Assembly (NCBI GenBank): GCA_028289185.1 | Contig: JAQGGV010000001.1 | Location: 1 to 6,932 of the forward strand | Direction of reading: 5' to 3' | Length of the DNA: 6,932 nucleotides | Source of the DNA: Candidatus Saccharimonadota bacterium | GTDB lineage: Bacteria > Patescibacteriota > Saccharimonadia > Saccharimonadales > Saccharimonadaceae | Part shown: one piece after another, positions 1 through 6,537 of the stretch | Layout: every line of letters begins with the position of its first letter | Position numbering within the stretch: position 1 is the stretch's first letter | Notes under the pieces: generated by a model | Database searches by the model: none | The model's input: the letters and a program-made list of their open reading frames with translations, nothing else | Told to the model about the DNA's origin: nothing | Translations under genes and position numbers: made by a program

Positions 1-956
1 ATACCATAATCTTTTAATAAGTCTCGGGTTCTGCTGTAGTGATAATTATCATGCAAGGATTCATAAGGGGTATGACGCAGGAATTTGTAAAAATCATGCA
101 AAAGAAACAGACGAATGAAGTAGGGAAGTAGTTCGATATGTCGCACATCATTCTGCCCGCGTTTGCGATAGCCCGAATCGATAAAATATTTGTAGATTTT
201 ATCGCGAGGTTTCGGGCAATCAACCAGCAAAAAAGCCAATGTGCGAGCTATGTCATAGATAGGCAGGCCATACGATGCCTTTTCAAAATCAATAATGCCA
301 CTCAGTCGAATGTCGTCAATCTGCCAACGTGCATTGGCTGCAACATTATCAAACAGTACGTTCCCCCTCACCATATCCATGTGCAAGTATTGCTGGCCCG
401 GTAGTGCGCGCGTGCGTTCAATCAATTCCGAATACGAATCAAAAAGCGCCGGATCAACAAAAATATCCAGCTTCGAGCTGGTGGCCTGCTGGATATCATT
501 CGAACTAAAATAGTGTTTCATGCGCGCAACCAAACCGCCTAGCTCATCTGATTGGAACGGCCCTGTACCCGACAAATCCTCCATTGCCACGTGCAGGTCC
601 GCCATTGCCCAGCCGAGCAGCTTGATATGGCGTTTAGTATACGATTCCCACGAAATCGTTGTACCTTGCAGGTAATGATACACACCTGCGAAGCTTTCTC
701 CAACCATAAGCAGGCGATTATCGTAACGAGTCCGGACGGGGAGGCCTTTTGACGCAGCGTGATCCGCCACCAAGTCAGCCGTTTTGATACGCTCCAGTAT
801 GCCTGGCTCGCGCTTATAAAACAGTAAGTTTACCTCTGTTCCGTTCGCTAGTTCAAGCGGATACGATTCATTACGATAACCCTTCTGAACGTCACCAATT
901 TGCAGCACATCCAGCTCATATTTCGTCGCAACATCAGGGACTATCCGTGAGTACAT
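1..956 (-). CDS. APH/choline-kinase-fold phosphotransferase, 3' end cut by the window edge
   Basis: The reading frame is open from the ATG at 956 to the left edge, giving 318 visible residues, so the stop lies outside. The fold is the aminoglycoside phosphotransferase / choline kinase / homoserine kinase II type: a kinase that moves the ATP gamma-phosphate to a small-molecule hydroxyl in the cytoplasm. The key signs are the Brenner-type catalytic loop HMDMVRGN (H192, catalytic D194, N199) followed by the metal-binding segment GIIDFEKASYGLPIYDIA (D223 replaces the Asp of DFG), both at the expected spacing. The N-lobe carries VNLLFYKREPG, a plausible lysine strand near residue 45. No membrane segment or signal peptide is seen. 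The start codon overlaps the folA stop (TGATG) and no Shine-Dalgarno is visible, so translation probably depends on reinitiation after folA. The substrate cannot be told from the sequence; resistance should not be assumed from the family name. Confidence 0.85.
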   Translation of the reverse strand, partial: MYSRIVPDVATKYELDVLQIGDVQKGYRNESYPLELANGTEVNLLFYKREPGILERIKTADLVADHAASKGLPVRTRYDNRLLMVGESFAGVYHYLQGTTISWESYTKRHIKLLGWAMADLHVAMEDLSGTGPFQSDELGGLVARMKHYFSSNDIQQATSSKLDIFVDPALFDSYSELIERTRALPGQQYLHMDMVRGNVLFDNVAANARWQIDDIRLSGIIDFEKASYGLPIYDIARTLAFLLVDCPKPRDKIYKYFIDSGYRKRGQNDVRHIELLPYFIRLFLLHDFYKFLRHTPYESLHDNYHYSRTRDLLKDYG

Positions 957-1453
957 CAGGCCGGTGATTTTCGCTCAAGCACCGTAAAAGTAAAGGCGTG
1001 AGAATGGTGTGCATCAACCGTGTGTGGCGTTTCGGATACAACTGTCCATTGGTTAACGTCAACGGCTGGAAAGTAGGCATCTCCATCAACATAAGTGTCG
1101 ACTTCGGTGATAAATAATTTCTGGCAAAAGGGCAGTGCCTGCGTATAAATTTGCTCGCCACCGATGATAAAAGCATCAGGACCAGCCATTTCTAGTGCCT
1201 CATTGATCGAGTGAACAACCGTAAAGCCCTCCAAATGATAATCTTTGTCGCGAGTCACCAGGATGTTTTCGCGCTTTGGCAGCCCATGGCCTAGTCGCTT
1301 ATTGATGGATTCGGCCGTTTTGCGCCCCATGACAACAGGGAAACCGCGCGTGACATCACGAAAGTACGTCCGGTCATCCGGTAAATCCCACGGCAAGTCA
1401 TTATTGACCCCAATGACATTGTTTTTACTCCTCGCAACAATCGCAGCTATCAT
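956..1453 (-). CDS. folA: dihydrofolate reductase
   Basis: Cytoplasmic NADPH-dependent reduction of dihydrofolate to tetrahydrofolate, needed for thymidylate and one-carbon metabolism. The 165 residues match the usual bacterial chromosomal length (about 160). Visible landmarks align with E. coli FolA without gaps at the start: N-terminal strand IAAIVARSKNNVIG, LPWDLPDD with the catalytic acid D27, the NADPH-binding MGRKT at 42-46, FIIGGEQIY at 95-103 (the GG turn of the cofactor site), and ITEVDTYVDGDAYFP near 115-129. The loop after GRKTAESI (KRLGHGLPKREN) is a few residues longer than in E. coli. Residue 28 is Arg where E. coli has Leu, in the substrate pocket. The ATG start is supported because strand A begins at residue 2. 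There is no properly spaced Shine-Dalgarno; instead the start codon is inside a hairpin (see 1441-1476). The stop overlaps the downstream kinase start. Confidence 0.97.
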   Translation of the reverse strand: MIAAIVARSKNNVIGVNNDLPWDLPDDRTYFRDVTRGFPVVMGRKTAESINKRLGHGLPKRENILVTRDKDYHLEGFTVVHSINEALEMAGPDAFIIGGEQIYTQALPFCQKLFITEVDTYVDGDAYFPAVDVNQWTVVSETPHTVDAHHSHAFTFTVLERKSPA

Positions 1454-1476
1454 ACTTCTATGATAGCATTCTGCGA
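1441..1476 (-). promoter_or_regulatory. Hairpin hiding the folA start codon (candidate translational control element)
   Basis: Seen directly: on the minus-strand RNA, UCGCAG pairs with CUGCGA (1476-1471 with 1446-1441) and CUAUCAU pairs with AUGAUAG (1466-1460 with 1453-1447). The inner loop is AGAAGU and there is a four-base bulge AAUG on the 5' side. That is 13 perfect Watson-Crick pairs. The folA AUG (1453-1451) and codons 2-4 form the 3' arm. The hairpin fills the gap between the upstream stop and folA exactly. The bulge holds an AUG that opens a three-codon frame (AUG CUA UCA UAG, 1469-1458). No U-tract follows, so a terminator is unlikely. A regulatory role is inference: ribosomes ending the upstream gene could melt the stem and couple the two genes. 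Confidence 0.55.
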
Positions 1477-2283
1477 CTATTCCTCCGAGTCGTCAGGCTC
1501 GCTTGAATATTCGTACACAGGCATGTTTGGGTTAGAGCTACGGTGTCTCGGCTCAAGTGTCTCCAGGCGATCGTCGTCTTCCTCGAAATAAGTCGTAAGT
1601 GAGGGAGTCAACCAGGCCGGATATGCGTCGCTACTCATTACAATATCGAGAATTGCTGGTTTCAAATCCCTTTTGGTGCGAGGCACTTCGGCGTCGTGGC
1701 CATCGACAATAAGCAGATAACGGCTCCGCGCTGTCATTGCCTTGGTGATATGCTGCGCACGCAGTTGGTTGACGGATACCGCCAGCATCTGCCCCCTGCG
1801 CATATCTGTCTTAAAGCGATGATTCTCGTCCTCGGCCAGCTCCATACGAGGATGACTTGCGAGACTCCGCCGGACAGGGTTGTGGATAAGGTGATCAACA
1901 TCGCGCATACCAAAATGCGTCAGGCGAGCCAGTTCAATGGCGCGCAAATCTTTATGCCGTTCCATCAGCCCAACCAGCCTGCCGGGTGACATACGACCAC
2001 GCAGAGCGTCCTCTGGGACAGAGGACGGATTGGCAATCATATTGCGATCAGCTTGTTTTCGAAGTTCAGAGTACAGTGCGATTTTGCCAAACTCCCTGAC
2101 GTGCTCGGGTATCTGTTGGTGACGGTCAACCGATCTGTCGATGGCTAGCTGGCTGATGGCAAATTCAGTTGCACCTCGTCCGCCAAACAGTCGCGTTGGT
2201 GCTTCATGTGGAGCAAGGCCGAGCGGCGCGTACGACGGCTCGGCACTTTGTAAAAGCCCACCAAAGCTTTTGAGAAGATTCAT
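1477..2283 (-). CDS. Hypothetical protein in the helicase-folA operon
   Basis: I do not recognise this 268-residue protein. It has no signal peptide, no membrane segment and no cysteine-rich metal site, so it is probably a soluble cytoplasmic protein. The middle (about 60-185) is rich in Arg, His and Glu and looks mainly helical. A short hydrophobic strand, YLLIVDGHD at 189-197, could be the core strand of an alpha/beta fold. The C-terminal 40 residues are strongly acidic and low complexity (EEDDD near 234, ending SSEPDDSEE) and are probably disordered. The start at 2283 is supported by AAGAAG at 2290-2295, six bases upstream of the ATG. It lies 33 nt after the helicase stop and 23 nt before folA on the same strand, so it is very likely co-transcribed. 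An acidic tail next to an RNA helicase would suit a protein that binds a basic partner, but that is a guess. Confidence 0.8.
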   Translation of the reverse strand: MNLLKSFGGLLQSAEPSYAPLGLAPHEAPTRLFGGRGATEFAISQLAIDRSVDRHQQIPEHVREFGKIALYSELRKQADRNMIANPSSVPEDALRGRMSPGRLVGLMERHKDLRAIELARLTHFGMRDVDHLIHNPVRRSLASHPRMELAEDENHRFKTDMRRGQMLAVSVNQLRAQHITKAMTARSRYLLIVDGHDAEVPRTKRDLKPAILDIVMSSDAYPAWLTPSLTTYFEEDDDRLETLEPRHRSSNPNMPVYEYSSEPDDSEE

Positions 2284-2316
2284 TTGCTACTTCTTGTTAT
2301 CAATACTCTGAGTAAT

Positions 2317-3522
2317 TTAGCGTTCTTGACCGATGACAAATGTCAGGGCTTTGCCTGATTTGCCTGCACGGCCTGTTCGACCGATACGGTGGACATAGTC
2401 GTCGTACTGCTTTGGTGGATCGAAGTTGATGACGTGTGATACGTTTTGAACATCGATACCACGAGCGGCAACATCGGTTGCAACCAGGACTTTAACGTGG
2501 TCAGTTTTGAAGCTTTTCAGCGCGCGTTCACGCTGTGACTGTGATTTGTTACCGTGAATGGCAACAGCAGACAGATTGCTTTTCTCGAGGTTGTCAGCCA
2601 GGCGCTGGACACCGAATTTGGTTTCGCCAAAAACGATAACTTTTTCAAATTCAGGACGTTGCAATAGTTCGGTTAGCAGTTCGATTTTGTGCATCTTGTC
2701 GCGAGCATAGATAACATCTTGTTCGATGTGATCGTTGGTCTGGTTCTTGACGACAGATACAGTCAGTGGGTCGCGCATAAACTGCTCGACGATTGTTTTG
2801 ACATCAGCTGTCATTGTCGCGCTAAAACAGAATGTTTGGCGATCTTTTGGCATTTCTGATTCGATAGAACGAATGTCTTTGACAAATCCCATGTCGCACA
2901 TACGATCAGCTTCGTCCAGGACAAATGTCGTGACGTTTTGCAAACGCAGTACTTTGCGATCGATAAGGTCTTTGACACGACCAGGTGTACCGATAATAAG
3001 GTGTGGTCCGCGCTTGATCTGTGAGATCTGGCGACCAATGTTTGCACCACCGACAACAAGTGTCGAGAATAGTTTTTGGCCAGCGCTAAAGCGGCGGAAT
3101 TCCTCGTCAATTTGCTGTGCAAGTTCGCGAGTAGGAGCCAAAATGAGTGTTGTAACGACGCTGGCATGGTCATCGATTGTTTTCTCGATGATAGGCAACA
3201 GGAAAGCAGCGGTTTTGCCGGTTCCAGTGTTTGCCAGACCGATGATGTCGCGACCCTGTAGTCCTGCGGGAATCGTTTGATCCTGAATAGGTGAAGGACT
3301 GACAAAGCCCATGTGTTCGATTGTTGCTTTCGTCCGTGAGTTGAGAGCAAAGTCAGCAAATGTGTTTTTAGGTACATATACTTCTTCGTCTTCGACGGCT
3401 ATAGCTTTGTTGATGTAACGACTCGCGTGGATAGTTGATGATCGTGACGAGTTGTTGCGGCCACCACGTGGCGCAAAATGAGAGCGGTTATTACCACCGC
3501 GGCTGTTGTAAGTTTTTTGCAT
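2317..3522 (-). CDS. DEAD-box ATP-dependent RNA helicase
   Basis: ATP-driven remodelling of short RNA duplexes; family members act in ribosome assembly, mRNA decay and cold adaptation. All core motifs are visible in order in 401 residues: Q motif with F55 and Q80 (SPIQ), Walker A TGTGKT at 99-104, PTRELAQ at 130-136, TPGR at 179-182, DEAD at 203-206, SAT at 234-236, ATDVAARGID at 348-357 and HRIGRTGRAG at 378-387. Before the core is a basic, disordered-looking tail of about 35 residues with two RGG tracts (8-10 and 19-22) that probably binds RNA. The protein stops 14 residues after motif VI, so it has none of the C-terminal extensions (DbpA-type RNA-binding domain, RG-rich tail) common in RhlE, CsdA or DbpA; the RG tract sits at the N-terminus instead. 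The start has a good Shine-Dalgarno, AGAAAGG at 3528-3534. It is the first gene of the leftward operon. It is closest in style to RhlE-like proteins, but I would not assign a symbol. Confidence 0.96.
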   Translation of the reverse strand: MQKTYNSRGGNNRSHFAPRGGRNNSSRSSTIHASRYINKAIAVEDEEVYVPKNTFADFALNSRTKATIEHMGFVSPSPIQDQTIPAGLQGRDIIGLANTGTGKTAAFLLPIIEKTIDDHASVVTTLILAPTRELAQQIDEEFRRFSAGQKLFSTLVVGGANIGRQISQIKRGPHLIIGTPGRVKDLIDRKVLRLQNVTTFVLDEADRMCDMGFVKDIRSIESEMPKDRQTFCFSATMTADVKTIVEQFMRDPLTVSVVKNQTNDHIEQDVIYARDKMHKIELLTELLQRPEFEKVIVFGETKFGVQRLADNLEKSNLSAVAIHGNKSQSQRERALKSFKTDHVKVLVATDVAARGIDVQNVSHVINFDPPKQYDDYVHRIGRTGRAGKSGKALTFVIGQER

Positions 3523-3527
3523 TGATA

Positions 3528-3534
3528 CCTTTCT
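3528..3534 (-). promoter_or_regulatory. Ribosome binding site of the DEAD-box helicase
   Basis: The minus strand reads AGAAAGG, five bases before the ATG at 3522. This is the only well-placed Shine-Dalgarno in the leftward operon and it fixes the helicase start. Confidence 0.8.
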
Positions 3535-3585
3535 TGTACGTTATGCATGATGAACGACAAGAATTATCAATGTAATCAAGTATTC

Positions 3586-3598
3586 ATCCTAGTAGGAT
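3586..3598. promoter_or_regulatory. 13-bp palindrome in the helicase leader (possible operator or RNA switch)
   Basis: ATCCTA-G-TAGGAT is a perfect inverted repeat around one central base, starting roughly 10 bases after the predicted transcription start of the helicase operon. Its TAG/CTA half can also pair with an upstream TAGTAG (3604-3609), giving a competing stem of TAGTAG with CTACTA around an eight-base loop. The two structures exclude each other. Whether it is a protein-binding operator, a leader RNA switch or chance cannot be decided here. Confidence 0.3.
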
Positions 3599-3614
3599 TT
3601 TTTCTACTACCTCT

Positions 3615-3643
3615 ATTTTAACATAAGTTTTTATTATTTGCAA
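3615..3643 (-). promoter_or_regulatory. Sigma70-type promoter for the helicase-folA operon
   Basis: On the minus strand there is a -35 box TTGCAA (3643-3638), a 17-nt spacer and a -10 box TAAAAT (3620-3615). The -10 box is preceded by TGT, an extended -10 element. The spacer is almost all A and T. The predicted start of transcription is near 3608, which leaves a leader of about 85 nt before the helicase ATG. Confidence 0.7.
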
Positions 3644-3673
3644 TACGTAGGTCACCTCTGTTACCATCATTTC

Positions 3674-3901
3674 ATGGCAAATGAGCAATTATCACAAAAA
3701 TCTCTCGATACCTCACGACTTACGGGCCTCTACCGCAAGCAGGCGAATGAATTGTCCGAACTCTATACGAATTTTGTAACGGAAAACCCAGGGGTGAGTG
3801 CCCGCATAAACGACGACCTCGATCTCACAACCGAGCAAATAACCGCATGGGAAGTCTACAGCGCCAATCTGCTAGCGTTTCACGAGGCTGAACGACCATA
3901 G
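3674..3901 (+). CDS. Small hypothetical protein (75 residues)
   Basis: I do not recognise this protein. It is small, hydrophilic, lacks cysteines and membrane segments, and looks largely helical (LTGLYRKQANELSELYTNFV at 17-36, then TEQITAWEVYSANLLAFHEAE toward the end). The frame also stays open to a TTG at 3638, but that TTG is the -35 box of the divergent promoter, and the ATG at 3674 is followed by normal coding sequence, so I prefer 3674. No convincing Shine-Dalgarno is visible before it. A TATTAT at 3632-3637 is the only -10-like box upstream on this strand and it has no matching -35. It lies 48 nt before the histidine kinase on the same strand and may share its transcript. Acidic residues mid-protein (NDDLDLTTEQ) and codon use like its neighbours argue that it is a real gene. 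Confidence 0.6.
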   Translation: MANEQLSQKSLDTSRLTGLYRKQANELSELYTNFVTENPGVSARINDDLDLTTEQITAWEVYSANLLAFHEAERP

Positions 3902-3913
3902 GATAACCACCTC

Positions 3914-3942
3914 TGGACTTAACGGGCGTTAGGCATTAGCAT
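3914..3942 (+). promoter_or_regulatory. Weak candidate promoter before the histidine kinase, with a palindromic spacer
   Basis: TGGACT (3914-3919) and TAGCAT (3937-3942) each match four of six consensus bases and are 17 nt apart. The spacer begins with the inverted repeat TAACG-GG-CGTTA (3920-3931), where an operator could sit. Transcription would start at about the kinase ATG, giving a leaderless or nearly leaderless mRNA. This would fit the odd AAAGGGA directly touching the ATG, which is too close to act as a ribosome binding site. Each element is weak alone. Confidence 0.25.
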
Positions 3943-3949
3943 AAAGGGA

Positions 3950-6175
3950 ATGGGTGGTGGCGCCAATATTCCCAAGCCAAAACTGTCGAGGAAACTCCTC
4001 GCGAGCTTTTTATTGGTTGGGCTGCTACCAGTAGTAATTGCCGGCTGCGTGCTGTCCATCGTGGCGCTGAATCAGCTACATCAGGACGCCAACGCCAAAC
4101 AACAAGCCATCGCCAATCAGCTATCTGGGCGCGTCGATGATTATCTGAACAAAGATACCGGTTCACTTTTATATATCGCCAAACTTTACACATCGTACCC
4201 AAACCTACTCGATCAAAGTCTATCGACACTGCTCAAACAAGACTCCAGCCTTGAGAAGGTTGATGTGCTGACAACCAACGGCGATAAGAAAACGGCAACA
4301 CTCAACAGTGGTCAGCTGCAGATTGTAACCAGCAAGATTGACTCCAGCGATACGACGCTCGATCAGCTATCTGGCAAATCAAAAATGTTGTCGGTCGGGC
4401 GCGACGGCAGCAATAACCCCTTGGTAACGATTGGCCTGCCAATTACACCAGTCAGTGGATCAACAAAAATTATCGGTGGTATTATCGGTTATTTCAACTC
4501 AGTAGACCTGACGAAGTCACTACCGACCAGTGGTCTTGGACAGGGCGGCTACACCTATGTTGTCGACAGCAGTGGCAACCTGGTGACACACCCAGACTTG
4601 GGCTTTTTGCAGGCGCATATACAGATTAGCGATATACCGGCCGTCGCTGGGTTCCTGGGCGGCACCTATCAAACCAAACAGACAAATTCCGAGAACGGTG
4701 ACGATGTGCTCAGCACATCCAGCAACACGCTGTCGGGCTTTGGAGTTATAGTCGAGGAGCCAACCGAGCAGGTCTATGCCTCCTATACGTGGTATATGCA
4801 GCTGGCAATTGGTGTAGGTATCGCGGCAATTATCCTGTGTGTTCTGGCGGGGCTGTTCTTTAAAACAAAGTTCGCTCGGCCTATTCGTCGACTCGCCCTT
4901 GGTGCACAGCGCATCACGCAAAAGGACTTCAGTCAAAAAATCGATATCTCATCCAAGGACGAGTTACAGGATATCGCGGCGGCATTTAATAGCATAGGCA
5001 GCGACATCGACAAGCTGGTTACCGATCAAAAATCAAACAATATGTCGCTGACATTCGAGCAGTCCAAGCTTAGTAACATTATCAACAGCGTCAGTGACGG
5101 GGTTATTGCCGTCGATCGTTATGGCAACACTATTTCGCTTAATCCACCAGCCGCAAAACTCTTTAATCAAATGCCTATGCACTTGAAGGGCAAGCATGTC
5201 ACGGATTATTTCAACCCGACGCATGACGGTAGTCTGCTCAAATTCGACTTCAAGGAACCGGGCATTTACTCGTATACAGACCTGATGCTGAACCTGGGCG
5301 AAAAAACTACCTATCTGGATATCATGATTGCGGTCCTAGAAAGCCATGATAACGATGTCGCAGCCATTATCACGATTCACGACCAGACTGCCAGCCGCGA
5401 GCTCAGTTTCATGAAACTCGATTTCGTGGCCATCGCGGCGCACGAACTACGCACACCACTGACCGTTATTTCGGGTTATTTGGACTTGCTAAATAACGAA
5501 GCAATCAAAGAACTATCCGTTCTGAACATCGAAAACCTGCAAAAGGCCATCGTTGGTACCAACCAGCTGCGCGAACTGATCAATAAACTACTCAATATCG
5601 CCCGCATAGAGCGCGGTGACATGGAGATCTTTATCGACAAACTTAACATTACGCAACTGGTGCAAAAAAACGTCGAGCAGCACATGACGGTGGCCGCGCA
5701 AAAGGAACAAACTTTGTCCTATACCTCAAACGCTAAGGGTAGCGTCTATGTGCCGGCCGACACGGCATCAATCGTTGAAGTCCTAAACAACTTGATCGGC
5801 AACGCGCTCAAGTACACTCCAAAGGGCGGCCGGATCCAAGTGAATGTAACGACTGCCAGTGATCACGTACGCGTCGACATCCTTGATACTGGCCCAGGCG
5901 TACCGACCGATTTGCGTGAAAAGCTGTTTACGAAATTCTATCGTGCCGAGCGCAGTCTCATTGCTGGCACGCGTGGCACGGGGCTGGGACTGTTCATATC
6001 CAAAACAATCATCGAGCTACAGCATGGTGTGATTGGCATCGAGGAAGACAAGGGCAACGGCTCGATCTTTTATTTCACACTGCCGACATATAATTCAGAG
6101 AGAGACGACGGACTTATAGAGAAAAACATCTCGGGAGGTATCCATGGCTGGTTTAAAAAACGTACTCCTCGTTGA
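3950..6175 (+). CDS. Membrane sensor histidine kinase (Cache-HAMP-PAS-HisKA-HATPase)
   Basis: A sensor that autophosphorylates on histidine and passes the phosphate to a response regulator. Layout over 741 residues: basic N-terminus, TM1 at about 17-40, an outer domain at 41-280 of double-Cache type (GYTYVVDSSGNLVTHPD and GFGVIVEEPTEQVYASY are typical signs), TM2 at about 285-304, HAMP 305-358, PAS about 373-485, HisKA with the phospho-accepting H498 in AAHELRTPL, then an ATPase domain with N box N614/N618 (NNLIGNALKYTP), G1 box D646-G648-G650, F box FTKFY at 660-664 and G2 box GTGLGL at 676-681. All catalytic residues are present, so it should be active. I do not see the known amino-acid-binding motif of dCache domains, so the ligand is unknown. 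The ATG at 3950 is the only ATG, GTG or TTG between the upstream in-frame stop and TM1. The last 10 codons overlap the response regulator gene, its evident partner. Confidence 0.95.
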   Translation: MGGGANIPKPKLSRKLLASFLLVGLLPVVIAGCVLSIVALNQLHQDANAKQQAIANQLSGRVDDYLNKDTGSLLYIAKLYTSYPNLLDQSLSTLLKQDSSLEKVDVLTTNGDKKTATLNSGQLQIVTSKIDSSDTTLDQLSGKSKMLSVGRDGSNNPLVTIGLPITPVSGSTKIIGGIIGYFNSVDLTKSLPTSGLGQGGYTYVVDSSGNLVTHPDLGFLQAHIQISDIPAVAGFLGGTYQTKQTNSENGDDVLSTSSNTLSGFGVIVEEPTEQVYASYTWYMQLAIGVGIAAIILCVLAGLFFKTKFARPIRRLALGAQRITQKDFSQKIDISSKDELQDIAAAFNSIGSDIDKLVTDQKSNNMSLTFEQSKLSNIINSVSDGVIAVDRYGNTISLNPPAAKLFNQMPMHLKGKHVTDYFNPTHDGSLLKFDFKEPGIYSYTDLMLNLGEKTTYLDIMIAVLESHDNDVAAIITIHDQTASRELSFMKLDFVAIAAHELRTPLTVISGYLDLLNNEAIKELSVLNIENLQKAIVGTNQLRELINKLLNIARIERGDMEIFIDKLNITQLVQKNVEQHMTVAAQKEQTLSYTSNAKGSVYVPADTASIVEVLNNLIGNALKYTPKGGRIQVNVTTASDHVRVDILDTGPGVPTDLREKLFTKFYRAERSLIAGTRGTGLGLFISKTIIELQHGVIGIEEDKGNGSIFYFTLPTYNSERDDGLIEKNISGGIHGWFKKRTPR
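6133..6138 (+). promoter_or_regulatory. Ribosome binding site of the response regulator inside the kinase gene
   Basis: GGGAGG sits five bases before the ATG at 6144 and within the 3' end of the kinase coding region. It is the strongest Shine-Dalgarno in the window and fixes the start of the response regulator despite the overlap. Confidence 0.85.
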
Positions 6176-6527
6176 GGATGAACCAATGATTCGCGATCTG
6201 TACCGGATAGCGCTGGCAGATAGTGGCTATACCGTCGAGGTGGCCGACAATGCCGACGAAGCGTTCACCAAACTAGGGAAGTTCCAGCCTGACTGTATAT
6301 TTCTGGATGTCATGCTGCCGGGTACATCGGGGCTGGAAATACTGACCGAACTACGATCGAACCCAGCCCATGGCTGTATGGACGCCAAAATCGTGATACT
6401 GACAAACCTGGCCCAACGCAGCGTTGCCGACAACGCCATGGAGCACGGCGCCGACGGCTATGTCATTAAGGCCGACATCTTTCCCAGGGACTTGCCCAAA
6501 GTCATCAAATCGCTCGAGGAAGAGTAG
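6144..6527 (+). CDS. Single-domain response regulator (receiver only)
   Basis: A CheY-like receiver that takes phosphate from a histidine kinase. The 127 residues are just one receiver domain: acidic pocket E11-D12, phospho-accepting D55 in FLDVMLPGTSG, switch T87 (VILTN), and K109 (YVIKAD). The Y106 position is aromatic, as expected for receivers with the T/Y coupling switch. The protein ends at 127, with no DNA-binding, enzyme or RNA-binding output domain. The gene starts 32 nt inside the kinase gene in another frame with its own strong ribosome binding site, so the two are translationally coupled and surely a cognate pair. Output must come from protein-protein contact or from a phosphorelay partner encoded elsewhere. 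Confidence 0.95.
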   Translation: MAGLKNVLLVEDEPMIRDLYRIALADSGYTVEVADNADEAFTKLGKFQPDCIFLDVMLPGTSGLEILTELRSNPAHGCMDAKIVILTNLAQRSVADNAMEHGADGYVIKADIFPRDLPKVIKSLEEE

Positions 6528-6537
6528 GCTAGGTCTG

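Noticed and set aside
138..752. Small plus-strand frames in the first kilobase
   Set aside because: They lie opposite one continuous minus-strand frame with clear kinase motifs (H192-x-D194, N199, D223).
1441..1476. Integron attC site next to a dihydrofolate reductase gene
   Set aside because: Resistance dfr cassettes carry attC at the 3' end of the gene; this inverted repeat is at the 5' end, lacks attC core sites (GTTRRRY), and the protein looks chromosomal.
1441..1476. Rho-independent terminator for the upstream gene
   Set aside because: No U-tract follows the stem on the minus-strand RNA, and the stem overlaps the folA coding start.
2304..2314. Small palindrome TACTC-T-GAGTA after the helicase stop
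   Set aside because: Only five base pairs around one base, too short for a terminator and with no U-tract.
2735..3377. Long open frames on both strands (181 and 188 codons) across the helicase gene
   Set aside because: They are shadows of the helicase frame, which carries every DEAD-box motif; their translations are low in recognisable structure and rich in Ser, Arg and Cys.
3576..3587. Three-codon ORF (ATG AAT ACT TGA) in the helicase leader
   Set aside because: No convincing ribosome binding site, and such mini-frames arise easily by chance in AT-rich leaders.
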